NCBI RefSeq assembly: GCF_004795035.1
Contig: NZ_SSBK01000022.1
Location: 1 to 64,000, forward strand
Length of the DNA: 64,000 bases
DNA from: Streptomyces sp. A0958
Lineage (GTDB): Bacteria > Actinomycetota > Actinomycetes > Streptomycetales > Streptomycetaceae
Direction of reading: 5' to 3'
Within the stretch, counting starts at the first letter, position 1. Every line of letters begins with the position of its first letter. Below are positions 54,109-62,986 of the stretch, in pieces. The notes beneath the pieces are model-generated. The model did not search any database and was not told where the DNA came from. It worked only from the letters and a program-made list of their open reading frames with translations. Made by a program: the position numbers and the translations under genes.

Positions 54109-54873
54109 TCAGCGCACCTCGGTGATCTCGGGGCCGCGCTGGAGCTGGCCCATGCCACCGGAGAACTTCGAGCCCTCCTGCTCCTCCTGCTGGACGCCCT
54201 CGGGGACCATCTGGGCGTCGTTGGGGAGCTTGAGGACGATCGGGTCGCGCGGGGCCATCGGGCCCTCGCCGCGGACGACCACGGTGTCCCGGAAGACCGT
54301 CTCCAGGAGCCCGGCGGCCTCCGGCTGGACGGCGCCCTGGCCGGAGATCACTCCGCGCAGGAACCAGCGCGGGCCGTCGACACCGACGAAGCGCACCATC
54401 TGCACGCCGTTCGTCCCGTCGGGGAGCTGTACGGGGACCTGCGCGCGCAGCTCCCAGCCAAGCGGGCCCTCGACCTCGTCGATGATGCCGCCCTGCTGGG
54501 TGATGCCGGAGGCGATCTCCTCGCGGACCTCGCCCCAGATGCCCTCCTTCTTGGGGGCGGCGAAGGCCTGGAGCTGGATCGCGCTGTCGCGCAGCACGAC
54601 GGTGGCCGCGACGATCGCGTCACCCGCGACCTCTACGCGCAGCTCCATGCCCTCGACGCCGGGCACGAAGATGCCGCCCAGGTCGACCCGGCCCTCGCCG
54701 GGCTGGGGCGCCTCGCTGATGTCCCACGGGCCGTCCGGGCGCGGCGCCGGCGGAAGGTTCGTCCGGCGCGATCCGCCCTCGGCGTCACCCTGCTCGTCGA
54801 CGACCTGCTCGGCCTCGCGCGCTTCGTCCGCCGTGTCATCGGCGGAACCACTGTTCTTGCGACGTCCGAACAC
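54109..54873 (-). CDS. DUF3710 protein
   Basis: A 254-residue DUF3710 protein. The first 50 residues are charged and probably disordered (RRKNSGSADD); the conserved core has GPWDISEAP, VDLGGIFVPGVEGMELRVEV and PRWFLRGVISGQGA. No membrane span or catalytic motif is obvious. DUF3710 genes lie beside dut in actinobacteria, but the function is unknown. GTG start with GGAAGG upstream, 1 nt after the dut stop. Confidence 0.9.
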   Translation of the reverse strand: MFGRRKNSGSADDTADEAREAEQVVDEQGDAEGGSRRTNLPPAPRPDGPWDISEAPQPGEGRVDLGGIFVPGVEGMELRVEVAGDAIVAATVVLRDSAIQLQAFAAPKKEGIWGEVREEIASGITQQGGIIDEVEGPLGWELRAQVPVQLPDGTNGVQMVRFVGVDGPRWFLRGVISGQGAVQPEAAGLLETVFRDTVVVRGEGPMAPRDPIVLKLPNDAQMVPEGVQQEEQEGSKFSGGMGQLQRGPEITEVR

Positions 54874-54874
54874 G

Positions 54875-55408
54875 TCACTGTCCTTCCCGGTCGGATTCGA
54901 CCGAAGCGTAGCTGTTCCCGCCCTGGGGAATCCCGCCCCGGACGCCATCAACATCAACGGCGGCATGGCCGCCGGTGGACCCGAAGCCCCCTTCGGCCCG
55001 CGCCGATCCGGGAAGCTCCGACACTTCGTGGAAGCGCACCTTCTCGACCTGCTGCACGACCAGTTGGGCAATCCGGTCGAACCGCTCGAACCGCACGGAC
55101 TCGCGCGGGTCGAGATTGATGACGATCACCTTGATCTCTCCACGGTACCCGGCATCGACCGTCCCCGGGGCATTCACGAGGGCTACTCCGCAGCGTGCGG
55201 CGAGGCCGGATCGTGGGTGCACGAACGCGGCGTACCCGTCCGGCAGGGCGATCGAAACCCCGGTGGGCAGAACGGCCCGCTCGCCCGGCGCCAGCTCGGC
55301 CGCCTCGGTCGTCACGAGGTCGGCCCCGGCGTCTCCGGGGTGCCCGTACGCCGGAAGGGGAACGTCCGGGTCGACCCGGCGGATCAGGACGTCGACGGGG
55401 TGGCGCAT
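54875..55408 (-). CDS. dut: dUTP diphosphatase
   Basis: A 177-residue trimeric dUTPase. All five motifs are visible: PGDAGADLVT (1), HPRSGLAARCGV (2), NAPGTVDAGYRGEIKV (3), FERFDRIAQLVV (4) and the C-terminal RAEGGFGSTGGH (5). A Gly/Val-rich tail of about 20 residues follows motif 5. It hydrolyses dUTP to dUMP and keeps uracil out of DNA. It overlaps the upstream thioesterase stop by 1 nt. Confidence 0.95.
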   Translation of the reverse strand: MRHPVDVLIRRVDPDVPLPAYGHPGDAGADLVTTEAAELAPGERAVLPTGVSIALPDGYAAFVHPRSGLAARCGVALVNAPGTVDAGYRGEIKVIVINLDPRESVRFERFDRIAQLVVQQVEKVRFHEVSELPGSARAEGGFGSTGGHAAVDVDGVRGGIPQGGNSYASVESDREGQ

Positions 55409-55992
55409 CAGGGGTTCACCTCGAAGGCACGGGCCCGCTTGACCTGGTCGGGGTCGGCCATCGCGGCCTGGATCTCGGCCGGCCGGCCGTTCTCGATGAA
55501 GTGGTCGACCTTGACCTCGATGAACAGGGCCTCGGCGCGTACCGCCACGGGCCCGTCCGGGCCGCCGATCCGGCCGGTCGCCCGGGAGTAGATCTTGCGG
55601 CCGTGCACGGCGGTGATCTCGGCGTCGAGGAACAGCACGGTGTCGACGGGGACGGGGCGCACGAAGTCGGTCTCCAGCCGTCCGGTCACCGCGATCACCC
55701 GCAGCATCCAGTTCAGCGAGCCGAGGGTCTCGTCCAGCGCGGTGGCCAGCACGCCACCGTGCGCCAGGCCCGGGGCGCCCTGGTGGGCGGCCTTCACGGT
55801 GAACTCTGCGGTCACGCAGACACCCTCGCCGGCCCGTGCCTGGAGGTGCAGTCCGTGCGGCTGTCCGCCGCCGCAGCCGAAACAGTGCTCGTAGTGCGCG
55901 CCGAGGAGTTCGCCGGGGGCCGGGGCGTCGGGGTGCCGGACCGGTTTCACCGCGTCGGCCGGGGGCGTCAGAGCCGCAGATGTTCCACTCAC
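55408..55992 (-). CDS. PaaI-like hotdog thioesterase
   Basis: A 194-residue hotdog-fold protein. Cysteines in HCFGCGGGQPHGLHL open the domain, and the catalytic region is GLAHGGVLATALDETLGSL. It probably hydrolyses acyl-CoA or another thioester; substrate unknown. The GTG at 55992 is preferred because the conserved part begins soon after. It forms an operon with dut and the DUF3710 gene. Confidence 0.85.
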   Translation of the reverse strand: MSGTSAALTPPADAVKPVRHPDAPAPGELLGAHYEHCFGCGGGQPHGLHLQARAGEGVCVTAEFTVKAAHQGAPGLAHGGVLATALDETLGSLNWMLRVIAVTGRLETDFVRPVPVDTVLFLDAEITAVHGRKIYSRATGRIGGPDGPVAVRAEALFIEVKVDHFIENGRPAEIQAAMADPDQVKRARAFEVNP

Positions 55993-56050
55993 AGGCGCAG
56001 ACCTTACCCGCGCGGGTACCCGCTGGTCGCGCCGTGCCAAGCTTGGGGCC

Positions 56051-56509
56051 ATGCAGCCTTCCACCCCGCCCTTCGACGAACGTCTCACCGCTCCCCGTTC
56101 GTGGTGGCTGATCGCCGTCCTGATCGGCATCGCGTGCGCGCTGATGCTGCTGCCCCTGGGCACCCTGCCGCTGCTCGCCGGTCTGGCGGGCGGCACGGTC
56201 CTCTCGGCGGTCGCGGTCAGCTCCTACGGCTCCGCCCGCATCCGGGTGGTGGCGGGCGCGCTCGTCGCCGGTGACGCGCGTATCCCGGTCTCGGCGCTCG
56301 GCCGGGCCGAGGCGCTGGACGCCGAGGAGGCGCGCGCCTGGCGCTCGCACAAGGCGGACATGCGGGCCTTCATGCTGCTGCGCAGCTACATCCCGACGGC
56401 GGTGCGCGTGGAGGTCACAGATCCCGAGGACCCGACCCCGTACGTCTATCTGTCGACCCGCGACCCGCAGGCACTGGTGGCCGCGCTGAACGCGGCGGTC
56501 CGGGCGTAA
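56051..56509 (+). CDS. DUF3093 membrane protein
   Basis: A 152-residue protein. Two N-terminal membrane helices (WWLIAVLIGIACALMLLPL and LPLLAGLAGGTVLSAVAV) are followed by a soluble domain with RIRVVAGALVAGDARIPVSA and PYVYLSTRDPQALVAAL, typical of DUF3093. Function unknown. It is divergent from the thioesterase gene and converges on the next gene with only 5 nt between stops. Confidence 0.87.
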   Translation: MQPSTPPFDERLTAPRSWWLIAVLIGIACALMLLPLGTLPLLAGLAGGTVLSAVAVSSYGSARIRVVAGALVAGDARIPVSALGRAEALDAEEARAWRSHKADMRAFMLLRSYIPTAVRVEVTDPEDPTPYVYLSTRDPQALVAALNAAVRA

Positions 56510-56514
56510 CCCGG

Positions 56515-57510
56515 CTAAGGGCTGTCCGGCCCCGACCCGTCGGACAGGTCCTGGTCCGCGGCCGGCCGCTCGTGGGGCGGCTGTTCCAGCGGGGGCAGTT
56601 CGGGGAGGCGGTCCCAGGGGACCTGCTTCTTGCGCAGGTCCTTCCTGATGTGCTCGGCGAGCTTCCTGGTGTCGCGCCGGTTCCTCATCGCGCCGACCGT
56701 GGCGCCGATCATGAACGGGATGAGGTTCGGCAGGTTGCGCACGGTGCGCTTCATGATCTGCCGGCGCAGCTCGCGCTTCATGTGACCGCCCAGCGCCGAG
56801 TCGACCGTGGTCGGCTGCAGGACGTCGATGCCGCGTTCCTCCGTCCAGGAGGTGAGGTAAGCCGTGGATCGCCGGCCGACGCCGCCCGGTGGCCGCAGGC
56901 CGTACACCTCGTGCAGCTCGGCGACGAGCTTCATCTCGATCGCGGCGACGCCGGTGACCTCCGCGGCCAGCTCGGCGAACATGGCGGGCGGTACGGGCAT
57001 CATGGCCGCCGCGCCGATACCGGCGCCGACGGTGGCGGTCGCACGGCTCGCGCCGGCGACGAGCCGGTCGGCGATCTCCTCCGGCCCGAGGCCGGGAAAG
57101 TGGTTGCGCAGCGTGGCGAGGTCGCGCACAGGGACGCGGGGAGCGATGGCGATGATCAGGTCCGCGATATGACCGATCGTGGCCCTGGCGCTCTCCCCGC
57201 CCTTGCGTACGCCCCGTTTCACTGCGTTCAGACGGCCTGCCCCGGTCACGGGCTCCGTCCTGTCGACCTGTTCGGCCCCATCGGCCGTGTCGACTCCGGC
57301 AGCCGCCCGGACTTCCTCGGCTGCCACTTCCGCTGCTTCGAGCGAGGCCGCCAGGCCCCGCTCGTCGTCCTGTCCGTCCGGTGAGGGTGGCAGGGCGGAC
57401 CGCTCGGCAGGCGCTGTCGCGCCTCCTGCCGGGCCTGTACCGCCCTGTTGCGCCTCCGACGACTTCTTGCCCCAGGGGCGCCGCTTACGGAAGGGTGTGT
57501 CCCCTGCCAC
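56515..57510 (-). CDS. Conserved hypothetical protein with hydrophobic centre
   Basis: A 331-residue protein. The N-terminal 90 residues are charged and probably disordered. The middle has a Gly/Ala-rich hydrophobic segment (TATVGAGIGAAAMMPVPPAM) and a second near NLIPFMIGATVGAM. The C-terminal tail is acidic/Pro-rich. This pattern is conserved near dut and DUF4193 in Streptomyces. Possibly membrane-associated; function unknown. GTG start without strong ribosome site. Confidence 0.78.
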   Translation of the reverse strand: MAGDTPFRKRRPWGKKSSEAQQGGTGPAGGATAPAERSALPPSPDGQDDERGLAASLEAAEVAAEEVRAAAGVDTADGAEQVDRTEPVTGAGRLNAVKRGVRKGGESARATIGHIADLIIAIAPRVPVRDLATLRNHFPGLGPEEIADRLVAGASRATATVGAGIGAAAMMPVPPAMFAELAAEVTGVAAIEMKLVAELHEVYGLRPPGGVGRRSTAYLTSWTEERGIDVLQPTTVDSALGGHMKRELRRQIMKRTVRNLPNLIPFMIGATVGAMRNRRDTRKLAEHIRKDLRKKQVPWDRLPELPPLEQPPHERPAADQDLSDGSGPDSP

Positions 57511-57522
57511 GGCCGACCGACC

Positions 57523-57819
57523 TCAGTCGCAGTCGCGGCAGATCGGCTGGCCGTTCTTCTCGCGGGCCAGCTGACTGCGGTGGTGGACGAGGAAGCAGCT
57601 CATGCAGGTGAACTCATCGGCCTGCTTGGGCAGGACCCGTACGGCCAGCTCCTCGTTGGACAGGTCTGCGCCGGGCAGCTCCAGTCCTTCTGCCGCGTCG
57701 AACTCGTCGACGTCGACGGCGGATGCCGTCTTGTCGCTCCGGCGCGCCTTCAGCTCTTCAAGGCTGTCCTGATCGACGTCGTCGTCGGTCTTGCGTGGGG
57801 TGTCGTAATCCGTTGCCAT
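57523..57819 (-). CDS. DUF4193 zinc-ribbon protein
   Basis: A 98-residue acidic protein. C-terminal CMSC and CRDC pairs (FTCMSCFLVHHRSQLA, then ICRDCD) form a zinc ribbon. DUF4193 is nearly universal in actinobacteria and thought to be regulatory. The N-terminal half is acidic and likely disordered. Confidence 0.93.
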   Translation of the reverse strand: MATDYDTPRKTDDDVDQDSLEELKARRSDKTASAVDVDEFDAAEGLELPGADLSNEELAVRVLPKQADEFTCMSCFLVHHRSQLAREKNGQPICRDCD

Positions 57820-58225
57820 GTCGCTCTCCCCCTCTGGGTGTCTGCGGGTGTCTCAGCGCACGTAACGCGTGAGAGGCCGGACTTGTGCCCGACCTGAGGC
57901 GGAGATTTTGCCTCACATCAAGGTCTGTTACTCAATCGACACCCAAAAGGACCGCTCGAGAGTGATCGGCTTGGGTGGCGATGGGGACCGTACACGGTCC
58001 CGGTGGCGGCCTTTGCAGGCGCCACCCCGTGTACTTCCCGTGATGTCACCCCCCGAAAACCCGGCGTTTCGCCGGTTTTCCGGTGGGTTCCCTGGTCACG
58101 GAGTGTGGGCAGGGCGTTATTCGCTTCTGTGATCGATCACACATGGTCTCTCCGGGATCAGGTCCCGAAAATTCCGCTCAAAGCGAACAAAAAATAATCG
58201 GTGTTCGAACGGCTCGTCCCGCCGG
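57820..58225. promoter_or_regulatory. Intergenic region with an 18-bp inverted repeat
   Basis: About 400 bases between DUF4193 and cutS, read in the same direction. GGGACCG-TACA-CGGTCCC lies at 57984-58001. Between 57.9 and 58.2 kb base composition is lower than the flanks. No open frame is supported. The right half lies after the cutS stop, and no strong terminator stem was found. The promoter of DUF4193 should lie near 57.9 kb. Confidence 0.6.
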
Positions 58226-59458
58226 TCAGACGGGCAGTGAGACACGCATCACAAGACCACCGCCTTCGCGGGGCTCGGCGATGATACGGCCTCCGTGGGC
58301 GCGCGCGACGGACCGCGCGATCGACAGACCGAGCCCGACCCCCTTGTCGCTGCCCGTGCGCTCGGTACGCAGCCGCCTGAAGGGCTCGAAGAGGTTGTCG
58401 ATCTCGTAGGCGGGGACCACGGGGCCCGTGTTCGAGACGATCAGCACCGCCTGCCCCGGCAGGAGCTCCGTGCTGACCTGCACCCAGCCGTCCTCCGCCA
58501 CGTTGTAGCGCACGGCGTTCTGTACGAGGTTGAGCGCGATGCGCTCCAGCAGGACGCCGTTGCCCTGGACGACGGCCGGAGACAGCTCCACGCGCATCTC
58601 CACGCCCTTCGCCTCCGCCTCCCCGCGCGCCTGGTCAACTGCGCGCGAGGCGACCTCGGCGAGGTCAACCGGTTTGCGCTCGACGATCTGGTTGTCGCTG
58701 CGGGCCAGCAGCAGCAGGCCCTCGACCAGCTGCTCACTGCGCTCGTTGGTGGCCAGCAGGGTCTTGCCGAGCTGCTGGAGCTCGGGCGGCGCCTGCGGAT
58801 CGGAGAGGTGGACCTCCAGCAGGGTGCGGTTGATCGCGAGCGGGGTGCGCAGCTCGTGCGAGGCGTTCCCCACGAACCGCTGCTGCGCGGTGAAGGCCCG
58901 CTCCAGGCGGTCCAGCATGTCGTCGAAGGTGTCGGACAGCTCCTTGAGCTCGTCGTCCGGGCCGTCCAGCTCGATGCGCCTGGACAGGTCCGTACCGGCC
59001 ACCCGGCGGGCGATGCGGGTGATCCGGCCCAGTGGCGAGAGCACACGTCCCGCCATCGCGTAACCGAAGGCGAAGGCGATGACGCTCAGACCGACCAGGG
59101 CCAGCAGCGACCGGTTGAGCAGCGTGTCGAGTGCCTGCTGCCGCTGGTGGTTGACGCAGGTGTTCATGGCGGCGTTGAAGGTCTCGGCCGACGCCTTCTC
59201 CGGCAGGTTGCAGATGTCGCTGGTGACCTGCCCGTTGGCGATCTTGAACGGCAGCTCGCTGCCCACGTGCATGGCCTGCGCGGCCAGCATGTAGATGATC
59301 GACAGCAGGAGAATGCCGGCGATCAGGAACATGCCGCCGTACAGCAGGGTGAGCCGTATCCGGATGGTCGGTCGCAGCCAGGGGTACGGGGGCTCCTGCT
59401 GTTTGGGCTCCCAGGTGGGTTTGGGGGGCGCCGCCATGGGCGGCGGGACGGTGGGCAC
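58226..59458 (-). CDS. cutS: CutS-like sensor histidine kinase
   Basis: A 410-residue kinase. Two membrane helices (LLYGGMFLIAGILLLSIIYML and LLALVGLSVIAFAFGYAM) enclose a roughly 75-residue extracellular domain with two cysteines (DICNLPE, MNTCVNH) that could form a redox-active disulfide. HAMP, then H-box GNASHELRTPLAINRTLLEV, N-box NLVQNAVRYN, and GVGLGLSIARSVA. The context next to DUF4193 and dut matches CutRS in S. coelicolor. Its partner CutR is 5 nt upstream. Confidence 0.87.
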   Translation of the reverse strand: MPTVPPPMAAPPKPTWEPKQQEPPYPWLRPTIRIRLTLLYGGMFLIAGILLLSIIYMLAAQAMHVGSELPFKIANGQVTSDICNLPEKASAETFNAAMNTCVNHQRQQALDTLLNRSLLALVGLSVIAFAFGYAMAGRVLSPLGRITRIARRVAGTDLSRRIELDGPDDELKELSDTFDDMLDRLERAFTAQQRFVGNASHELRTPLAINRTLLEVHLSDPQAPPELQQLGKTLLATNERSEQLVEGLLLLARSDNQIVERKPVDLAEVASRAVDQARGEAEAKGVEMRVELSPAVVQGNGVLLERIALNLVQNAVRYNVAEDGWVQVSTELLPGQAVLIVSNTGPVVPAYEIDNLFEPFRRLRTERTGSDKGVGLGLSIARSVARAHGGRIIAEPREGGGLVMRVSLPV

Positions 59459-59463
59459 CGGCC

Positions 59464-60117
59464 TCAGATCCGGTAGCCGGAGCCGGGCACGGTGACGATC
59501 ACCGGGGGCTCGCCGAGTTTGCGGCGCAGGGTCATGACGGTCACCCGGACGACGTTGGTGAACGGGTCGGTGTTCTCGTCCCAGGCCTTCTCCAGAAGCT
59601 GCTCCGCCGAGACGACGGCGCCCTCGCTGCGCATCAGGACCTCCAGGACGGCGAACTCCTTGGGCGCGAGCTGGACCTCCTGGTCGCCCCGGAACACCTC
59701 TCGGCGATTGGGGTCGAGCTTGATCCCGGCCCGCTCCAGGACCGGCGGCAGGGCGACGGTCGTACGGCGGCCGAGCGCCCGCACCCGGGCGGTCAGCTCG
59801 CTGAAGGCGAAGGGCTTGGGCAGATAGTCGTCGGCGCCCAGCTCAAGCCCTTCCACGCGGTCGCTGACGTCCCCGGAGGCGGTGAGCATGAGCACCCGGG
59901 TGGGCATGCCCAGCTCGACGATCCGGCGGCACACGTCGTCGCCGTGCACCAGGGGGAGGTCGCGGTCCAGCACCACGACGTCGTAGTCGTTGACCTCGAT
60001 GCGCTCCACCGCCGCGGCACCGTCGTACACGACATCGACGGCCATGGCCTCGCGGCGCAATCCGGTGGCCACCGCATCGGCGAGCAGCTGCTCGTCCTCC
60101 ACGACGAGTACGCGCAC
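59464..60117 (-). CDS. cutR: CutR-like response regulator
   Basis: A 217-residue OmpR-family regulator. Receiver Asp is in VVVLDRDLPLVHGDD, the DDYLPKPFAFSELTAR Lys is intact, and the C-terminal winged helix has APKEFAVLEVLMRSEGA and VVRVTVMTLRRKLGEP. GTG start with AAGGAAG. A direct repeat upstream could be its own binding site. CutRS is implicated in copper/tyrosinase and envelope functions in Streptomyces. Confidence 0.9.
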   Translation of the reverse strand: MRVLVVEDEQLLADAVATGLRREAMAVDVVYDGAAAVERIEVNDYDVVVLDRDLPLVHGDDVCRRIVELGMPTRVLMLTASGDVSDRVEGLELGADDYLPKPFAFSELTARVRALGRRTTVALPPVLERAGIKLDPNRREVFRGDQEVQLAPKEFAVLEVLMRSEGAVVSAEQLLEKAWDENTDPFTNVVRVTVMTLRRKLGEPPVIVTVPGSGYRI

Positions 60118-60499
60118 GGCGCTTCCTTCCTTAGAACTTCGCAAGCGATCTTCACGACGGGGCCTCACGGCGTCCGGAACCGACCGGCCGCCCGTGCCGC
60201 GGGCGTGCCCCGGCACGCCCCGTGCGGCTCCATCCTGCCCGCAACGCGTATAAACCGGCGGTAAGACGGTGCGGTCCGACCTGCGGCTTCGAGGAAACGA
60301 CGGGAAATTTGGGCCAGTTGAGGTTTCTCTGAGGTTCGAGTGGGGGAGGACGCATTCACACCCCGCGATCACGTCTTCTATGTGGCGTGCCACAGGCCCC
60401 TCCGTCCCCGGAGAGTGCGTGATCACCCGCCCTACCGCCTCGGCGGAGGGAAATCCGGGCACACCCCCGTGCCACCGACCCACGATGAGGGGGCGCTTC
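60118..60499. promoter_or_regulatory. Divergent region upstream of cutR with an 11-bp-spaced direct repeat
   Basis: A 382-base spacer. TGAGGTT occurs at 60319-60325 and 60330-60336, exactly 11 bp (one helical turn) apart, about 200 nt upstream of the cutR GTG, the spacing used by tandem OmpR-family dimers. No supported gene lies here. Confidence 0.6.
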
Positions 60500-60676
60500 A
60501 TGGACGCTTTCACCGCAGGTCTGCTGCAACGCATCAGGACCACCGAGTCCGATCTCACGAAAGCACGCGAGACGGGCGACGATTTCCTCGCGGACGTCGA
60601 GCAGAGCGAGCTCGACGACCTTCATCGCCTCGCCGCCGAGCACGGTGTGCGGATCAGCACGGCGACGAACGCCTGA
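60500..60676 (+). CDS. Small conserved helical protein
   Basis: A 58-residue protein (DAFTAGLLQRIRTTESDLTK, then EQSELDDLHRLAAEHGVRI) predicted to be nearly all helical and soluble. GAGGGG precedes the ATG; an ATG at 60485 is a second option. Similar small proteins are common beside cutR in Streptomyces, as I recall. Function unknown. Followed by a hairpin. Confidence 0.7.
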   Translation: MDAFTAGLLQRIRTTESDLTKARETGDDFLADVEQSELDDLHRLAAEHGVRISTATNA

Positions 60677-60686
60677 ACCGGTGCGA

Positions 60687-60773
60687 GAGGGCCCCGCGGC
60701 TGCCTTACGGCGGCCACGGGGCCCTCTTCGTGCCCGGACCCGCCAGGAGGCGTCCAGGGGCTCCTGGCGGGTC
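60687..60773. terminator. Two hairpins between convergent genes
   Basis: GAGGGCCCCG at 60687-60696 pairs with CGGGGCCCTC at 60717-60726. GACCCGCCAGGAG at 60737-60749 pairs perfectly with CTCCTGGCGGGTC at 60761-60773. They end the small gene and the inositol monophosphatase gene respectively, and could work in both directions. Confidence 0.82.
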
Positions 60774-60778
60774 GGGGT

Positions 60779-61606
60779 TCAGTCGTGCCAGGCGCCCAGC
60801 TCCTCCAGGAGGGCCTGGAGGGGTTCGAAGACGGCCGGGGACGCGGCCACCGTCAGGTCCCCGTCGGCGGGCCGGCCCGGGCGTCCGCCGGTCAGGGCGC
60901 CCGCCTCCCGGGCGATGAGGTCGCCGGCGGCCAGGTCCCACGGGTGCAGGCCGCGCTCGTAGTAGCCGTCGAGCCGGCCCGCCGCCACGTCGCAGAGGTC
61001 GATCGCGGCCGAGCCGCCGCGCCGGATGTCCCGCAGCCTGGGGATCAGCTCGCGCGCCACCTCCGCCTGGTGCTTCCGGACGTCGGCGACGTAGTTGAAG
61101 CCCGTGGACACGAGTGCCTCGTCGAGCGGTGCGGCGGGGCGGCAGTGCAGCTTGACGCCGTCGTCCCCGGACATCCCACCGGTGACGTACGCGCCGCCGC
61201 CGCGGACCGCGTAGTACGTCTCCCCGCGCATCGGGACCTCCACCACCCCGGCAACCCTCTCGCCGTGCAGTTCCACACCGATGGAGACGGCCCAGGTCGG
61301 CAGCCCGTAGAGGTAGTTCACCGTGCCGTCGAGCGGGTCGATCACCCAGCGCACGCCGCTCTTGCCCTCGGCGGTCGCGCCCTCCTCGCCGAGGAAGCCG
61401 TCGTAGGGGCGGCGCTCGGCCAGGTATCCGGTGATCAGCTTCTCGGCGGCGATGTCCATCTCGGTGACGACGTCCACCGGGCTGGATTTGGTCGCAGCCA
61501 CGCCCAGGTGGGCGGGGCGCCCGTCGCGCAGCAGCCGGCCGGCGAGCTCCGCGGCTTCCATGGCGAGATCGAGCAGTGAGTACGACACGTCGAGGGGGTC
61601 GGTCAC
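60779..61606 (-). CDS. Inositol monophosphatase-family phosphatase
   Basis: A 275-residue enzyme. Metal-binding motifs are FLGEEGATAEG (about residue 70), WVIDPLDGTVNYLYGLP and the C-terminal LHPWDLAAGDLIAREAGA. It may act on inositol-phosphate, fructose bisphosphate or histidinol-phosphate. GTG start at 61606 with GGGAG. It is in line with the ferrochelatase gene 42 nt upstream. Confidence 0.9.
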   Translation of the reverse strand: MTDPLDVSYSLLDLAMEAAELAGRLLRDGRPAHLGVAATKSSPVDVVTEMDIAAEKLITGYLAERRPYDGFLGEEGATAEGKSGVRWVIDPLDGTVNYLYGLPTWAVSIGVELHGERVAGVVEVPMRGETYYAVRGGGAYVTGGMSGDDGVKLHCRPAAPLDEALVSTGFNYVADVRKHQAEVARELIPRLRDIRRGGSAAIDLCDVAAGRLDGYYERGLHPWDLAAGDLIAREAGALTGGRPGRPADGDLTVAASPAVFEPLQALLEELGAWHD

Positions 61607-61648
61607 GGCGCTCCCAAAGGGGTGAGAAGGGCGGGGGTCGGTCACGTG

Positions 61649-62776
61649 CTACGCGTAGGGGCTGTCGGCGCCCGCGGCTGCGGGCTTGGGCGCCCGGGCC
61701 GGGCAGCAGCCCACCGGGCACAGGTCGTGGCTCGCGCCGAGCGTCCCGAGCGCGCACCGCTGCGGCGGGCGGCCCTGTTCGGTGGCGGCCCGTTCGAGGA
61801 CGAGGTCGCGCACGGCCGCGGCGAACCTCAAGTCGGCGCCGACCGTCGCGGACCGGCGCACCGGCAGGCCCAGCTCGGCGGCCTTCGCGGTGGCCTCGGT
61901 ATCGAGGTCGTACAGGACCTCCATGTGGTCCGAGACGAAGCCGATGGGCGCCATCACCACGGCGGGGACGCCCTCGCCGTGGAGCGATTCGAGGTGGTCG
62001 CAGATGTCGGGTTCCAGCCAGGGGATGTGCGGGGCCCCGCTGCGCGACTGGTAGACGAGCTGCCAGGGGTACGCCACACCGGTGCGCTCGCGCACCGCGT
62101 CGACGATCAGGCGGGCGACGTCCAGGTGCTCGGCGACATAGGCGCCGCCGTCGCCGTGCGCCTCCGCGGGTCCGGAGGTGTCGGCCGCCGAGAGGGGGAT
62201 GGAGTGCGTGGTGAAGGCCAGGTGCGCCCCCGTACGCACGTCGTCGGGCAGGTCCGCCAGCGAGGAGAGGACGCCCTCCACCATGGGCTCGACGAAGCCG
62301 GGGTGGTTGAAGTAGTGGCGCAGTTTGTCCACGCGCGGCACGGGAAGACCCTCGGCCTCCAGGGCGGCCAGTGACTCCGCGAGGTTCTCGCGGTACTGCC
62401 GGCAGCCGGAGTACGAGGCGTAGGCGCTGGTCGCGAGGACGGCGATGCGGCGGTGGCCGTCGGTGACCATCTCGCGCAGCGTGTCGGTGAGGTAGGGGGC
62501 CCAGTTGCGGTTGCCCCAGTACACCGGCAGGTCCAGCCCGTGCTCGGAGAAGTCCTTGCGCAGCGCGTCGAGCAGGGCCCTGTTCTGGCCGTTGATCGGG
62601 CTGACGCCCCCGAACAGGAAGTAGTGCTTGCCGACCTCCTTGAGCCGCTCCTCGGGGATTCCCCGGCCGCGGGTCACGTTCGCGAGGAACGGAACCACGT
62701 CGTCCGGGCCTTCGGGGCCACCGAAGGAGAGCAGCAGCAGGGCGTCGTAGGGGGCGGGATCGCGCAGATCGGACAT
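61649..62776 (-). CDS. hemH: Ferrochelatase (coproporphyrin type, [2Fe-2S])
   Basis: A 375-residue ferrochelatase. [15 protein letters not shown] opens the protein, the metal-site His is in [11 protein letters not shown] and the Glu in [12 protein letters not shown]. Cysteines in [10 protein letters not shown] and the C-terminal RCALG and CPVGCCP match the four ligands of the [2Fe-2S] cluster known from actinobacterial enzymes. It inserts iron into coproporphyrin III in the actinobacterial haem pathway. ATG start at 62776. Confidence 0.94.
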   Translation of the reverse strand: MSDLRDPAPYDALLLLSFGGPEGPDDVVPFLANVTRGRGIPEERLKEVGKHYFLFGGVSPINGQNRALLDALRKDFSEHGLDLPVYWGNRNWAPYLTDTLREMVTDGHRRIAVLATSAYASYSGCRQYRENLAESLAALEAEGLPVPRVDKLRHYFNHPGFVEPMVEGVLSSLADLPDDVRTGAHLAFTTHSIPLSAADTSGPAEAHGDGGAYVAEHLDVARLIVDAVRERTGVAYPWQLVYQSRSGAPHIPWLEPDICDHLESLHGEGVPAVVMAPIGFVSDHMEVLYDLDTEATAKAAELGLPVRRSATVGADLRFAAAVRDLVLERAATEQGRPPQRCALGTLGASHDLCPVGCCPARAPKPAAAGADSPYA

Positions 62777-62986
62777 GACATCGATCCTGCCACCCGCGCC
62801 GGCCGCCGGTCCCACCGACATCCGGACCGAGGGCACCCGGCCGGGCCGCGCACGGCCTGTGGCGGCTGCCGGTGGTGTGTACGGGGGCCGTGAGTATGAT
62901 CCCCCTCCAACCGGCCGGTAACCCGTCGTTCCGTCCGGGGGCACCACCGGCCCTGGGGCCGGTTCCTAGGGAAGGGCGCGGGGAAG

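Noticed and set aside
57869-58132. 87-codon plus-strand frame between DUF4193 and cutS
   Set aside because: No ribosome site, no homology pattern, and located in a regulatory spacer.
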